64,000 nucleotides of DNA, from NCBI GenBank assembly GCA_020631935.1, contig JACKGP010000003.1, forward strand, positions 1-64,000. The letters are read 5' to 3'. A program made the translations under genes and the position numbers. This DNA is from Candidatus Nomurabacteria bacterium (GTDB lineage Bacteria > Patescibacteriota > Saccharimonadia > Saccharimonadales > Saccharimonadaceae). Positions 48,386 through 57,046 of the stretch are shown in pieces; positions within the stretch are counted from its first letter, which is position 1, and each line of letters opens with the position of its first letter. The notes beneath the pieces are model-generated. The model worked only from the letters and a program-made list of their open reading frames with translations, had not been told where the DNA came from and searched no databases.

Positions 48386-49003
48386 TTAGCGTGAGTAGTA
48401 CTCAACGATTAGCTGTTCATTAATCTCTGGCTCTGCTTCGTCACGAGTTGGCAAGCCAGTTATTTCAATCTTCAGTTTCTTTACGTCACTCTTTAGCCAG
48501 CTCTTTGGCTCCTGTGTGGTATTACCGACGACTTCGTCGATAGCGCTAAAGTAGCCAGACTTGCGGCTCTTTTCGCGAACTACGATTACGTCACCACTCT
48601 TAACTCGAATTGATGGAATGTCCACACGGCGTCCGTTTAGCTCAAAATGACCATGACTAACTAGTTGGCGTGCTGCACGGCGACTAGTGGCAAATCCTGC
48701 TCGGTAAACGGCATTGTCTAGGCGCTGCTCTAGAAGCTGCAGTAGGTTCTCACCAGTTAGACCGGGCCTGCGAGTAGCTTCTTTCATCAAGCGCGCAAAC
48801 TGCTTTTCAAGCAAGCCGTAAAGACGACGTACTTTTTGCTTTTCGCGAAGCTGTGTCTGATAAAGACTTGGCTTGTTGCGGCGTCCATGGGCGTGTTCGC
48901 CTGGGATACCAGATTTCTTGACCATTATCTTGTGAGCTTTCGGGTGAAGTGCATAGCCTTCACGACGACTCTGCTTCACAATAGGACTACGATCTCGTGC
49001 CAT
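48386..49003 (-). CDS. rpsD: 30S ribosomal protein S4 (uS4)
   Basis: 205 residues, one of the primary 16S rRNA binders. PIVKQSRREGYALHPK, KQKVRRLYGLLEKQFARLM and the S4 domain LLQLLEQRLDNAVYRAGFAT, ARQLVSHGHFELNGRRVDIP. The N-terminal zinc cysteines are absent, as in the zinc-independent S4 class. Confidence 0.98.
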   Translation of the reverse strand: MARDRSPIVKQSRREGYALHPKAHKIMVKKSGIPGEHAHGRRNKPSLYQTQLREKQKVRRLYGLLEKQFARLMKEATRRPGLTGENLLQLLEQRLDNAVYRAGFATSRRAARQLVSHGHFELNGRRVDIPSIRVKSGDVIVVREKSRKSGYFSAIDEVVGNTTQEPKSWLKSDVKKLKIEITGLPTRDEAEPEINEQLIVEYYSR

Positions 49004-49006
49004 ATA

Positions 49007-49420
49007 CTAGACCCTCCGTACCTTTCGTGGACGGGTTCCGCCATGCGGTACTCCTGTAACGTCCTTAATACTGTCAACTTGCATATCAAATCCTGACACT
49101 GCGCGGATTGCTGAATCTCGGCCTAAGCCCACGCCTTTTACGAAAACATCGACTGTCTTCATGCCGTGTAGAGTCTTTGCCATTTCAGCGGCTTTTTCAG
49201 CAGCTACCTGAGCTGCATATGCTGTACCTTTTTTGCTTCCACGAAAACCGCAAGCGCCGGCGCTTGAAGCGCACAATACGGCACCTTTTTTGTCGGTAAA
49301 AGTAACAATCGTGTTATTGAAGCTAGCCTGAATGTGCATCTGTCCAGAGGGAACAGAGCGACGTTGTTTTTTACGACTAACGCTAGGCTTTTTAACTTCT
49401 GTAGTAGTTGGTTCTGCCAT
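49007..49420 (-). CDS. rpsK: 30S ribosomal protein S11 (uS11)
   Basis: 137 residues. HIQASFNNTIVTFTDKKGAV and FVKGVGLGRDSAIRAVS, VTGVPHGGTRPRKVRRV at the end. It follows rpsM by 18 nt with a GGAG site. Confidence 0.98.
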   Translation of the reverse strand: MAEPTTTEVKKPSVSRKKQRRSVPSGQMHIQASFNNTIVTFTDKKGAVLCASSAGACGFRGSKKGTAYAAQVAAEKAAEMAKTLHGMKTVDVFVKGVGLGRDSAIRAVSGFDMQVDSIKDVTGVPHGGTRPRKVRRV

Positions 49421-49438
49421 AATCTATCTGCTCCTTTC

Positions 49439-49825
49439 CTAGGTTTTAGTTGCTGCTTTAGGTTGTGCGCCACCGACGGCTACGGCGCGACCCTTGCGAG
49501 TTCGTGCATTCGTACGAGTCCGTTGACCTTTAGTCGGTAGTCCAGCCTTGTGGCGCATACCACGGTAGGCCTGAATGTCTTTTAGACGCTTGATATTATT
49601 TGTTACGAGACGTTGGAGATCACCTTCGGTCGTATAATCGCGATCGATTATTTCCCGAAGTTTCTGTTCTTCAGCCTCGGTGAGATCTTTCACCCGAGTG
49701 GTCGGCTCAATTTTAGCCGCCGCAAGGATGTCTCGTGAGTGCTTTTTGCCAATACCGTAAATATAGGTAAGAGCGATATGCACTTGTTTTTCAGAAGGTA
49801 TTACTACCCCAGAAATTCGAGCCAT
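49439..49825 (-). CDS. rpsM: 30S ribosomal protein S13 (uS13)
   Basis: 128 residues. ARISGVVIPSEKQVHIALTY and IYGIGKKHSRDI (helix-two-turn-helix) and the tail HKAGLPTKGQRTRTNARTRK. Starts 2 nt after rpmJ. Confidence 0.98.
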   Translation of the reverse strand: MARISGVVIPSEKQVHIALTYIYGIGKKHSRDILAAAKIEPTTRVKDLTEAEEQKLREIIDRDYTTEGDLQRLVTNNIKRLKDIQAYRGMRHKAGLPTKGQRTRTNARTRKGRAVAVGGAQPKAATKT

Positions 49826-49827
49826 GC

Positions 49828-49944
49828 TTAACCCTGCCTTTGCTTATTCTTAGGTTTTTTCTTATTGATGACGCGCAGGCGACCTTTTCGGCGCACTAGC
49901 TGGTCATCGGGACTGATTTTTTTCACGCTCGCACGAACTTTCAT
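49828..49944 (-). CDS. rpmJ: 50S ribosomal protein L36 (bL36), cysteine-free
   Basis: A 38-residue gene: MKVRASVKKISPDDQLVRRK, then GRLRVINKKKPKNKQRQG. The position between infA and rpsM is canonical. The C-x2-C-x12-C-x4-H zinc site is gone: the first Cys is Ser (KKIS) and the others are replaced by basic or polar residues. AAAGGA lies about 15 nt before the ATG. Confidence 0.95.
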   Translation of the reverse strand: MKVRASVKKISPDDQLVRRKGRLRVINKKKPKNKQRQG

Positions 49945-50010
49945 GAGCTACTAAAAAATCCTTTCCTCGAGGGCCTATGCCTCGGTTAAATTAATATTTT
50001 ACACCATACT

Positions 50011-50247
50011 TTACGTACGGCGTTCGTCTCGCATTCGGAAGCTAATACGACCCTTCGTAAGGTCATACGGAGTCATCTCCACTTCGACGCGATCACCGGG
50101 CACAAGTCGGATATAGTGCTTTCGCATTTTTCCTGAAATGTGCGCGATAATACTATGGCCATTTTCGAGCTCAACCTTGAATTGGGTATTAGGCAGTGCT
50201 TCCACTACCTTTCCGACCATCTTGATAACCTCTTTTTGACTAGCCAT
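50011..50247 (-). CDS. infA: translation initiation factor IF-1
   Basis: 78 residues, an OB fold: VGKVVEALPNTQFKVELENG, IIAHISGKMRKHYIRLVPGD, RISFRMRDERRT. ATG 50247 (MASQKEV) is chosen; a TTG start five codons upstream lies beside TATAAT (50262-50267), and that box is a likely own promoter for infA and the alpha-operon genes. Confidence 0.96.
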   Translation of the reverse strand: MASQKEVIKMVGKVVEALPNTQFKVELENGHSIIAHISGKMRKHYIRLVPGDRVEVEMTPYDLTKGRISFRMRDERRT

Positions 50248-50303
50248 AAATACAGTAGTCAATTATACACCAGTTGACACAACCTGGCAAGAGGTCGGTG
50301 CGA

Positions 50304-50984
50304 TTATTTTGCTACAGCCCGCAGCATGATGCGTCGATCGAACTGTTGGTAGCGAGGAACCCATTTACCGTCACAGGTAATTAGACTTAATCCCTCTTTA
50401 TCCTCTTCTGCTGATTTCATCATTTTTTGCATACCTGTCTTGTTGGCTTCCTCGAGAGACATGCTTTCGTTTTCGACTACAGTGTAGGTTATTTTTTTGC
50501 CGTCACCTCTCTCTACAATAATTTCATCACCTTTAGTCAGTTTGTTTAATCCGCTAAACACTCCGTTTCGCGTAACACCGCCATTGTGGGCATCTATTAG
50601 GACCGCACCAGAGCCGCTGCCTGGAAGCGCACTGTCTTTATACCAGACGGCGTCTGATATGTTAGCCGGAGCCCCTAGTTGACCGTTCTTCTCAACACCA
50701 GTGGGAAATATGCGAGTCTCCTCGACTCCTAGCTTTGGAATGCTTATGTAGCGTGGATTGCTTGCAGGGACCTTGTGTTCATCGACCTGCTTTTTTGTAA
50801 CGGGTTTCTCGTCAACATTCGGATCCGCCTGCGCCTGGGCTATTGGTACAGGAAGCTCATCGCCAAAGAAGTACCAGCGATACCCCAGCCAAGCACTGCT
50901 TGCTATGATTGCGATAGATATTATCCAAAAGCCAATTTCTCTAAGACTAAAGAATTTAGACTTATTTATGTTCAACCCACTCAT
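50304..50984 (-). CDS. sortase (class E/F-like)
   Basis: Membrane transpeptidase of 226 residues. One N-terminal transmembrane helix (about 13-33), a Pro/Asp/Lys linker and a sortase beta barrel from about 75. Catalytic His in VLIDAHNGG, Cys in SLITCDGKW and Arg in FDRRIML. Sortases attach proteins with a C-terminal sorting signal to the cell surface or join pilin subunits. Finding one between secY and infA is unusual. AGGAGTAGGG before the ATG and a 19-nt gap to secY indicate co-transcription with the translocase. No substrate with an LPxTG-like end was seen in the window. Confidence 0.9.
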   Translation of the reverse strand: MSGLNINKSKFFSLREIGFWIISIAIIASSAWLGYRWYFFGDELPVPIAQAQADPNVDEKPVTKKQVDEHKVPASNPRYISIPKLGVEETRIFPTGVEKNGQLGAPANISDAVWYKDSALPGSGSGAVLIDAHNGGVTRNGVFSGLNKLTKGDEIIVERGDGKKITYTVVENESMSLEEANKTGMQKMMKSAEEDKEGLSLITCDGKWVPRYQQFDRRIMLRAVAK

Positions 50985-51003
50985 CTATTTTCCCTACTCC
51001 TTT

Positions 51004-52419
51004 TTATTTATAGTCGTCGTATGTAACCATCAGCGCGCGCGAGTCAATCTGACGTAGCGCTTCTAGGGCCACAGCAACCACAATCAGCACACCAGTTCCA
51101 CCAATTGCTAACTGAGCATTTTGGTAGCCTGTTAGGTTAAATATTATATACTCTGCGATAAAAGGCATCACGGCTATTATACCCAGTGTTGTCGAGCCGA
51201 AGAGAATTAGTCTGTTCATAGTTGTCTTTAGGTATTTTTCGGTTTGCTTGCCTGGTCTAACACCTTCAATGAATCCACCTTGCTTTTGTAGGTTTTCAGC
51301 AATTTCACTACTATTAAACACAATTCCGGTATAGAAGTATGTAAACGCTATAACCAGCACAAAGTAGGCGGCTGGATATATGAATGCCTGCCAGGTAGCG
51401 CCAGTAAACTCACCAGGGTTTGGAGTTTGGAACCACGTAATTAACGAATCTGCTACGCCAGTAAAGTCTGGATTACCGGTAGCTTTCAGAACCTGGCCAA
51501 TAAATGCCGGGAGACTTAAGAATGCAACCGCAAAAATAACCGGTATGACGTTTGCTGCAATCAACTTCATAGGCAAAATGCTTTTTACGCCGCCATAGCT
51601 TGAGTTGCCGTGCACCCTTTTTGCGTAATTGATTGTTACTACGCGTTGAGCTTCGTTTATTTTCACTAGCAGGTATAGTATGGCCAGTGACGCCAGGCCA
51701 AGGACAAGGAATACCCAGAATGCGACAGGGTTAAGAGGCAGGGTAAACCAGCCGAATACGCTCATAGCTCCAGCTGAAACATCTGTAATATTGGTAATGA
51801 AGAATTGAGCAAAGCTTGGTATCTGACTAATAATACCGGCAAAAATAAGTAGGCTTAGTCCGTTGCCTACACCCTGTTCTGTCATAATTTCACCCATCCA
51901 CATGAGTAAGACCGCACCAACGGTCATCGCCGTAACCGCAACGATCCATTCGGTCATACCGATCTCGAGCGAGCCCGTGACACCACCTGCCACCTGTGGT
52001 GACTGGATAAGTATGTATATAAATGCTATAGACTGAACAACAGCCAGGGGTACGCTCATTATTCGCGTCCATTGCTGAATTTTGCGACGACCACTCTCTC
52101 CGTCTTTGTGCATTTCCTCGAATTTCGGAATTGCTTTAGTCAAGAGCTGCGTGATGATGCTGGCGGTAATAAACGGACTCAACCCGACCAGTACTATAGA
52201 TAGCTGAGCTAATGCACCACCAGACAAAAGATTCAAGAATCCGCCAAAGTCTGACGAGCTGATAACACTGTTTATCACCTCTTTTAGCTGAGTTGGCTCT
52301 GCCAAGGGTACGGGAATGTGCGCAAGAAAGCGATACACGACCACTAATCCTAACACAACTAATAGGCGTCTTCGCATATCAGCGTTCTTAAATGATCGCG
52401 CAACAACTTTCCAGTTCAT
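51004..52419 (-). CDS. secY: preprotein translocase subunit SecY
   Basis: Ten-helix protein-conducting channel, 471 residues. Typical: LGLVVVYRFLAHIPVPLAEP, GALAQLSIVLVGLSPFITAS, IMTEQGVGNGLSLLIFAGII, VVTINYAKRVHGNSSYGGVK and TYFYTGIVFNSSEIAENLQK. GTGAGGG precedes the ATG. The 98-bp gap after rplO holds its own TATAAT and leader hairpins, so secY can be expressed apart from the ribosomal genes. Confidence 0.98.
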   Translation of the reverse strand: MNWKVVARSFKNADMRRRLLVVLGLVVVYRFLAHIPVPLAEPTQLKEVINSVISSSDFGGFLNLLSGGALAQLSIVLVGLSPFITASIITQLLTKAIPKFEEMHKDGESGRRKIQQWTRIMSVPLAVVQSIAFIYILIQSPQVAGGVTGSLEIGMTEWIVAVTAMTVGAVLLMWMGEIMTEQGVGNGLSLLIFAGIISQIPSFAQFFITNITDVSAGAMSVFGWFTLPLNPVAFWVFLVLGLASLAILYLLVKINEAQRVVTINYAKRVHGNSSYGGVKSILPMKLIAANVIPVIFAVAFLSLPAFIGQVLKATGNPDFTGVADSLITWFQTPNPGEFTGATWQAFIYPAAYFVLVIAFTYFYTGIVFNSSEIAENLQKQGGFIEGVRPGKQTEKYLKTTMNRLILFGSTTLGIIAVMPFIAEYIIFNLTGYQNAQLAIGGTGVLIVVAVALEALRQIDSRALMVTYDDYK

Positions 52420-52517
52420 TCAAATCCCTCACTTTTGGTATGAATCTCATCTAAATGAGATTCAAGTCTTCTTTCGAATATCTTTATTATACTATGAGAT
52501 GCATAGTGGCGAAACCA
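52420..52517 (-). promoter_or_regulatory. secY leader with promoter-like box and hairpins
   Basis: On the minus strand an ATAGTGG/CCACTAT hairpin (about 52505-52523) overlaps the rplO stop, then AGTATAAT (-10-like, about 52488-52494), then GAATCTCAT/ATGAGATTC (52443-52463) in the leader. No T run follows the first hairpin, so it is not a clear terminator. Confidence 0.5.
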
Positions 52518-52997
52518 CTATTTGTCGTTTTCTTCAGCTTTTTTAGTAGGCTGCTGTAGGGGCGTAGGTACTTTTTCAAATGTACCGCCAGCTTTTTTGA
52601 TCGCATCCTGCACAGATTTGCTAGCAGCCTGAACTTTTAGGTTTACGGCCTTATTCAATTCGCCACGCGAAATTACCTTTACTGAGTGAAACGGCGTAGC
52701 AATTAACCCCGCTTCAAATAGAGTCATATTATCGGCAGTTTTACCCTTTAAATCAGCAAGACGGTCTAGGTAAACCACCTGAGCTGGAGTCCGCAGGCTC
52801 TTAAATCCTCGGTTTTTGGGCACGGCCTGCACTAGCTGGCGCTGACCACCTTGGAATATGGCAAGTAGCTTCTTTCCGGTACGAGCACCCTGACCTTTTG
52901 TACCACGACCAGCAGTTTTACCACGACCAGCTGCGATCCCGCGACCAACACGACGCTTGTTCTTGTTTGCAGATACCTGGAGTTCATTGTATTTCAT
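52518..52997 (-). CDS. rplO: 50S ribosomal protein L15 (uL15)
   Basis: 159 residues. GRGIAAGRGKTAGRGTKGQG is the glycine-rich RNA-binding arm; GGQRQLVQAVPKNRGF follows. It overlaps rpsE by one base: rpmD (L30), which lies between them in most bacteria, is missing, as known for CPR. Confidence 0.98.
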   Translation of the reverse strand: MKYNELQVSANKNKRRVGRGIAAGRGKTAGRGTKGQGARTGKKLLAIFQGGQRQLVQAVPKNRGFKSLRTPAQVVYLDRLADLKGKTADNMTLFEAGLIATPFHSVKVISRGELNKAVNLKVQAASKSVQDAIKKAGGTFEKVPTPLQQPTKKAEENDK

Positions 52998-53605
52998 TAC
53001 TTAACCTCCTTCTTGGTAGTGCTCTTAGCTGATTTTTTTTCAGCTGCTAGCCACTGGTCGCGTGGAACGATGCTACGCAAAGCCTCTATAGTGGCGTAGG
53101 CTATATTTACCTTGTTTGTTGAACCTAAGCTTTTTGAAAGTAGGTTGTTTATACCAGTTACGCCTATAACCTGACGAACCACACCACCGGCAATAACACC
53201 AGTACCTGGCGCAGCAGGCTTGATAAGTACACGAGCGCCGCTTACTTTTACTTCAGCGTCGTGAGGTATGGTCGCGTTCACTACCGGGATGGTGATTAGG
53301 TTCTTCTTTGCTACATCTGTAGCCTTCGAAACTGCCGTCTGTACGTCTGCGCCTTTAGACACGCCGACACCGACTCGATTTTTACGGTCTCCCACAACAA
53401 CTAGTGCCTTGAACCGGAAGCGTCGACCGCCCTTTACGACACGAGCAACACGGTCGATATTGATAACAACTTCTTCAAATTCTTTTGGCGCATCATCGCG
53501 CGCATTTCGTCGATCATCACGACGACCACCACGCGGACTTCGGCCACGACTCTGCGGGGCTTCTGCGCGAGGGGTAGTAGCAGCTGTTTTCTTCTCTTCA
53601 GCCAT
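52997..53605 (-). CDS. rpsE: 30S ribosomal protein S5 (uS5)
   Basis: 202 residues. A low-complexity Arg/Gly-rich start (PQSRGRSPRGGRRDDRRNAR) precedes the S5 double-stranded RNA-binding domain (EEVVINIDRVARVVKGGRRF, LVVVGDRKNRVGVGVSKGAD) and C-terminal domain. ATG 53605 (MAEEKK) has GGAG 10 nt upstream; the open frame to 53644 overlaps rplR and is not favoured. Confidence 0.97.
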   Translation of the reverse strand: MAEEKKTAATTPRAEAPQSRGRSPRGGRRDDRRNARDDAPKEFEEVVINIDRVARVVKGGRRFRFKALVVVGDRKNRVGVGVSKGADVQTAVSKATDVAKKNLITIPVVNATIPHDAEVKVSGARVLIKPAAPGTGVIAGGVVRQVIGVTGINNLLSKSLGSTNKVNIAYATIEALRSIVPRDQWLAAEKKSAKSTTKKEVK

Positions 53606-53606
53606 A

Positions 53607-53963
53607 CTAGAACTCCAATCCTTCTTTACGTGCAGCGTCTGCAAGCGCTTTTAGTCGACCAGCGTATTGGCGACCATTGCGATCAAAGACAACTGTGGTT
53701 ATTTTCTTCTTCTTAGCGTTTTTTGCAATTTCAGCACCTATCTTGGCGCATTTCTCTGTCATTGTGCCAGTTGCTTTTGCACCGACAGTAGTTGCAGCGG
53801 CCAATGTATTTCCGGCCACATCGTCAATCAATTGAGCCGACACGTGCATATTACTGATGGTAACGCTCAATCGTGGACGTTCAGTGGTGCCGCTAACCTT
53901 TGCGCGTACCCTGTTCTTGCGAAGGCTTCGATTAAGTAGTTTTTTAGCTAGTGCATTTCCCAT
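53607..53963 (-). CDS. rplR: 50S ribosomal protein L18 (uL18)
   Basis: 118 residues, binds 5S rRNA. RVRAKVSGTTERPRLSVTIS, MHVSAQLIDDVAGNTLAAAT and VVFDRNGRQYAGRLKALADA. Gap of 1-2 nt to both neighbours. Confidence 0.98.
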   Translation of the reverse strand: MGNALAKKLLNRSLRKNRVRAKVSGTTERPRLSVTISNMHVSAQLIDDVAGNTLAAATTVGAKATGTMTEKCAKIGAEIAKNAKKKKITTVVFDRNGRQYAGRLKALADAARKEGLEF

Positions 53964-53965
53964 GA

Positions 53966-54499
53966 TTACTTACCTGTCTTTCCGCTCTTACGCAAAATTT
54001 GCTCATCAGCATACTTAATACCCTTGCCCTTGTAGGGTTCAGGCTTTCGAAGCTTACGAATATCAGCTGCGACCTGACCGACAGCCTGCTTATCTATACC
54101 ACTAACGGTAATCTCCATCTTGTTGGTTGAGATTTGAATGCCCTGTGGCGCCTTGTAGAGTACAGGGTGAGAGTAGCCTAAGCTCATCTCTAGGTCTGTT
54201 CCCTTCATAGCTACGCGGAATCCAACACCGTTCACCTCTAGCTTCTTTTCGAAGCCTTTAGTTACGCCTTCGACGGCGTTATTTATTAGTGAGCGCTGTA
54301 GGCCGTGTTGGCTTTTGGCAATTTTTTCATCGTCTTTTCTAGTGACACTGATTTTTCCATCTTCTGACTTTACAGTTACGTCGCTCAGGTGTGGCACGGT
54401 CAGTTCGCCCTTGGCTCCCTTTACCGTGATAACATCTGAATCGACCGTGATTGTCACGCCTGATGGTATGTCAATTGGTAGTTTTCCGATTCGACTCAT
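53966..54499 (-). CDS. rplF: 50S ribosomal protein L6 (uL6)
   Basis: 177 residues with the duplicated L6 fold. SRIGKLPIDIPSGVTITVDS, VNGVGFRVAMKGTDLEMSLG and the end PEPYKGKGIKYADEQILRKS. AAAGGATA upstream of ATG. Confidence 0.98.
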   Translation of the reverse strand: MSRIGKLPIDIPSGVTITVDSDVITVKGAKGELTVPHLSDVTVKSEDGKISVTRKDDEKIAKSQHGLQRSLINNAVEGVTKGFEKKLEVNGVGFRVAMKGTDLEMSLGYSHPVLYKAPQGIQISTNKMEITVSGIDKQAVGQVAADIRKLRKPEPYKGKGIKYADEQILRKSGKTGK

Positions 54500-54519
54500 A
54501 TCTTATCCTTTCTCTAATA

Positions 54520-54921
54520 CTAATAAACTTTTAGTAGCAGTTCGCCACCAAGTTTGTTCTTTACAGCTTCGGCTCCAGTCATAACGCCCTTGCTAGTTGA
54601 AACTAGCACAATACCGCGACCAGATTTCACCTTTGGAATATCAGCCGCAGCCGCGTACATACGTCGACCTGGCTTACTCATACGAGTAAGTTCGGTAAAC
54701 GTTACGTTTTCACCATCATTATTGATAGTAACGACCAAAATGCCGCGAGGTTTCCCAGCCTCTTCTTTAACATCAGCTAGGTAGCCATTCTTCTTTAGTT
54801 GCTCAGCAACGACTTTCTTTAGCTTGCTAGTTGGAACAGTAATTTCTGTCTTGCCAACGGCTGCTGCATTCCTGATTCGGGTTAGGAGATCAGCTATCGG
54901 GTCTGTAGATTGTAAACTCAT
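54520..54921 (-). CDS. rpsH: 30S ribosomal protein S8 (uS8)
   Basis: 133 residues. TDPIADLLTRIRNAAAVGKT, PTSKLKKVVAEQLKKNGYL and GRGIVLVSTSKGVMTGAEA. AAAGGAGA before the ATG. Confidence 0.98.
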   Translation of the reverse strand: MSLQSTDPIADLLTRIRNAAAVGKTEITVPTSKLKKVVAEQLKKNGYLADVKEEAGKPRGILVVTINNDGENVTFTELTRMSKPGRRMYAAAADIPKVKSGRGIVLVSTSKGVMTGAEAVKNKLGGELLLKVY

Positions 54922-54939
54922 ATTCTTTTCTCCTTTCCT

Positions 54940-55209
54940 TTACCAACTACTCTTCTTTACGCCTGGGATCTTGCCTTCTGAGGCAAGCTTACGGAAGTTA
55001 ATACGATTCAGGCCAAATTTACGCATATATCCGTGCGGACGACCACTTAGGACATCGCGGTTTTTCCAGCGAGTTGGGCTAGAGTTTCGTGGAAGCTTCT
55101 GTAAGCCTTCTTGGTCACCCATTTCCTTCAACTCGGCGCGCTTTTCAGCATATTTCTTTATCATCTTTTTGCGCTTTTCGTCGCGGGCTATCATAGATTT
55201 CTTTGCCAT
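54940..55209 (-). CDS. rpsN: 30S ribosomal protein S14 (uS14), cysteine-free long form
   Basis: 89 residues, the long zinc-independent form. KKSMIARDEKRKKMIKKYAE, LPRNSSPTRWKNRDVLSGRP, HGYMRKFGLNRINFRKLASE. The CxxC...CxxC of short S14 is absent. Start overlaps the rplE stop. Confidence 0.97.
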   Translation of the reverse strand: MAKKSMIARDEKRKKMIKKYAEKRAELKEMGDQEGLQKLPRNSSPTRWKNRDVLSGRPHGYMRKFGLNRINFRKLASEGKIPGVKKSSW

Positions 55210-55805
55210 TACTTAGCTCCTCCCTGTTTTTCAAACGGAATACCAAACTTTTCTAGTAATGCACGGCTAGACTCTTTGCTGCCGTTGCTTACTACGAAAG
55301 TAACCTGAAGGCCGTGAATTGTTTGAGTTTCCTCAAATGTTAATTCTGGAAAAATAGACTGCTCGACAATACCGAGTGAATAGTTTCCTGATCGGTCAAA
55401 AGCCTTTGCTTTTACACCGTGAAAGTCGCGAACTCGAGGCAAAGCGACGTTTACTAGCCTATCCAGGAACTCGTACATACGAGCACCGCGCAATGTAACA
55501 GTATGGCCAACAGGCTGACCCATATTTGCACGGATCTTGAAGCCTGCAATTGACTTCTTTGGCAAAACTGAAATAGGTGCTTGACCTGTAATCTTTGTTA
55601 GAGTGTTCTTTACGGCACTCTGGAACTGCTTGTTGTCTTTAGCTTTTCCTGTCCCCGCTGAAACCGTAATCTTTTCTAAGCCTGGAACTTCATGTATGTT
55701 CTCAAGTTTCAATTCGGCCTGTAGTTCCTTGCGGTATGTATCTTGGTACAAGGCTTTCAAGCGAGGAGCTGGAGCTTTGGTGTTTTTGGTAGATTTCTCT
55801 GCCAT
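55209..55805 (-). CDS. rplE: 50S ribosomal protein L5 (uL5)
   Basis: 198 residues, contacts 5S rRNA and P-site tRNA. KITGQAPISVLPKKSIAGFK, IRANMGQPVGHTVTLRGARM, DRSGNYSLGIVEQSIFPEL. A short basic N-terminal extension is present. Confidence 0.98.
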   Translation of the reverse strand: MAEKSTKNTKAPAPRLKALYQDTYRKELQAELKLENIHEVPGLEKITVSAGTGKAKDNKQFQSAVKNTLTKITGQAPISVLPKKSIAGFKIRANMGQPVGHTVTLRGARMYEFLDRLVNVALPRVRDFHGVKAKAFDRSGNYSLGIVEQSIFPELTFEETQTIHGLQVTFVVSNGSKESSRALLEKFGIPFEKQGGAK

Positions 55806-56125
55806 TACTTAATCTCCTTATCCTTTAATGCACGTGCTGTGCGTACTTTTTTACCAGCTGCATTCTTAGACAGACCAACTCGGCTTGTTTTGCCAGTTTT
55901 TTCGTCTACCACTAGTGCAACTTTACTAATGTCCATTGGAACATGAATGTCACGCTTGCCACCTTGTGGATTAAGCTGACTTGGGCGCACATGTCGCACA
56001 CCAACGCCAACGCCCTCTATAAAAACGGTGTTCTTTTTGGTGTCAACAGACAGCACTTTTCCAGTAGTTCCCTTTTTACTGCCTGTGATTATCTTTACTA
56101 CGTCACCAGATCGAATTCGAGCCAT
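55805..56125 (-). CDS. rplX: 50S ribosomal protein L24 (uL24)
   Basis: 106 residues with the KOW motif GDVVKIITGSKKGTTGKVLS and GVGVRHVRPSQLNPQGGKRD. Overlaps rplE start-to-stop by one base. Confidence 0.98.
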   Translation of the reverse strand: MARIRSGDVVKIITGSKKGTTGKVLSVDTKKNTVFIEGVGVGVRHVRPSQLNPQGGKRDIHVPMDISKVALVVDEKTGKTSRVGLSKNAAGKKVRTARALKDKEIK

Positions 56126-56126
56126 A

Positions 56127-56495
56127 TTATAGTACCTCCGGCGCTAAGCTAATAATCTTTGAGTAGCCCATGTCTCGAAGTTCGCGTGGAACTGGGCCGA
56201 ATACACGAGTCGCACGTGGCTGCTTATCGTCGCCGATGATAACAGCTGCGTTATCATCAAATGCGATTGTTGAGCCGTCTTTTCGCTGGATTTGATCGCG
56301 AGTTCTGACGACTACAGCCTTCACAACAGACTTTTTCTTTACGTTACCAGTCGGGCTGGCATCTTTAACCGTCGCAACAATGATATCGCCAACTCGGGCG
56401 TATCGACGACCGCTACCGCCAAGTACTCGGATACATAGAATTTCTTTCGCACCGCTGTTGTCGGTAACTTTTAGGCGGCTTTCTTGCTGAATCAT
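56127..56495 (-). CDS. rplN: 50S ribosomal protein L14 (uL14)
   Basis: 122 residues. MIQQESRLKVTDNSGAKEIL, ATVKDASPTGNVKKKSVVKA, ATRVFGPVPRELRDMGYSKI, all standard. No gap to rpsQ. Confidence 0.98.
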   Translation of the reverse strand: MIQQESRLKVTDNSGAKEILCIRVLGGSGRRYARVGDIIVATVKDASPTGNVKKKSVVKAVVVRTRDQIQRKDGSTIAFDDNAAVIIGDDKQPRATRVFGPVPRELRDMGYSKIISLAPEVL

Positions 56496-56834
56496 TTAAG
56501 CCTCCTTCTGTTCTTTCTTGCTAGACTTTGGAGCCTCAGGCGCTGCCTTCTTCTCAACCAGCTCTTCTTCGTCCTTTAGCTCAACACGACCCTTAGACTT
56601 GGCGTCAATACTCTTTAGCTTGAATGCTTTTGTCTTTGAAAACGGTCGACACGCTTCAGCAGTAACTCGGTCGCCTACGTGTGCTTCGTTCTTCTCGTCG
56701 TGCACTTGATATGAGCGATTTACTGTGTACTGCTTTTTATAAAGCGGGTGTGTTTCGCGACTCGTCACGACGACCGTGATAGTTTTGTCGCGTGAGTCTG
56801 AAGTCACCACGCCACTTAGTTGCTTCTGTGACAT
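56496..56834 (-). CDS. rpsQ: 30S ribosomal protein S17 (uS17)
   Basis: 112 residues. SGVVTSDSRDKTITVVVTSR and THPLYKKQYTVNRSYQVHDE form the OB fold; a charged C-terminal extension (ELVEKKAAPEAPKSSKKEQ) of about 25 residues is longer than usual. Confidence 0.97.
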   Translation of the reverse strand: MSQKQLSGVVTSDSRDKTITVVVTSRETHPLYKKQYTVNRSYQVHDEKNEAHVGDRVTAEACRPFSKTKAFKLKSIDAKSKGRVELKDEEELVEKKAAPEAPKSSKKEQKEA

Positions 56835-56835
56835 A

Positions 56836-57045
56836 CTACTTCTCCTCTCCCTTGTTCATATTTTGCTTGGTTAGCTCTCTCGCTATATCTTTGCGATAGC
56901 TTTTTAGTACTCGTGGATTAACTAATTCACCAGCAGCGTGTGACTTGCGTGCCAACTGTAGGTCCGTGCGCAATTCGTCAAGGCTCTTTGCTTTTGCATC
57001 AGCCTTCTTAGCTGTCGCCTTCTTGGTAGTCTTTTTCTCTGCCAT
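56836..57045 (-). CDS. rpmC: 50S ribosomal protein L29 (uL29)
   Basis: 69 residues. The L29 helical hairpin LDELRTDLQLARKSHAAGEL and LKSYRKDIARELTKQNM follows a short Lys/Ala-rich N-terminal tail of about 18 residues. Confidence 0.96.
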   Translation of the reverse strand: MAEKKTTKKATAKKADAKAKSLDELRTDLQLARKSHAAGELVNPRVLKSYRKDIARELTKQNMNKGEEK

Positions 57046-57046
57046 A

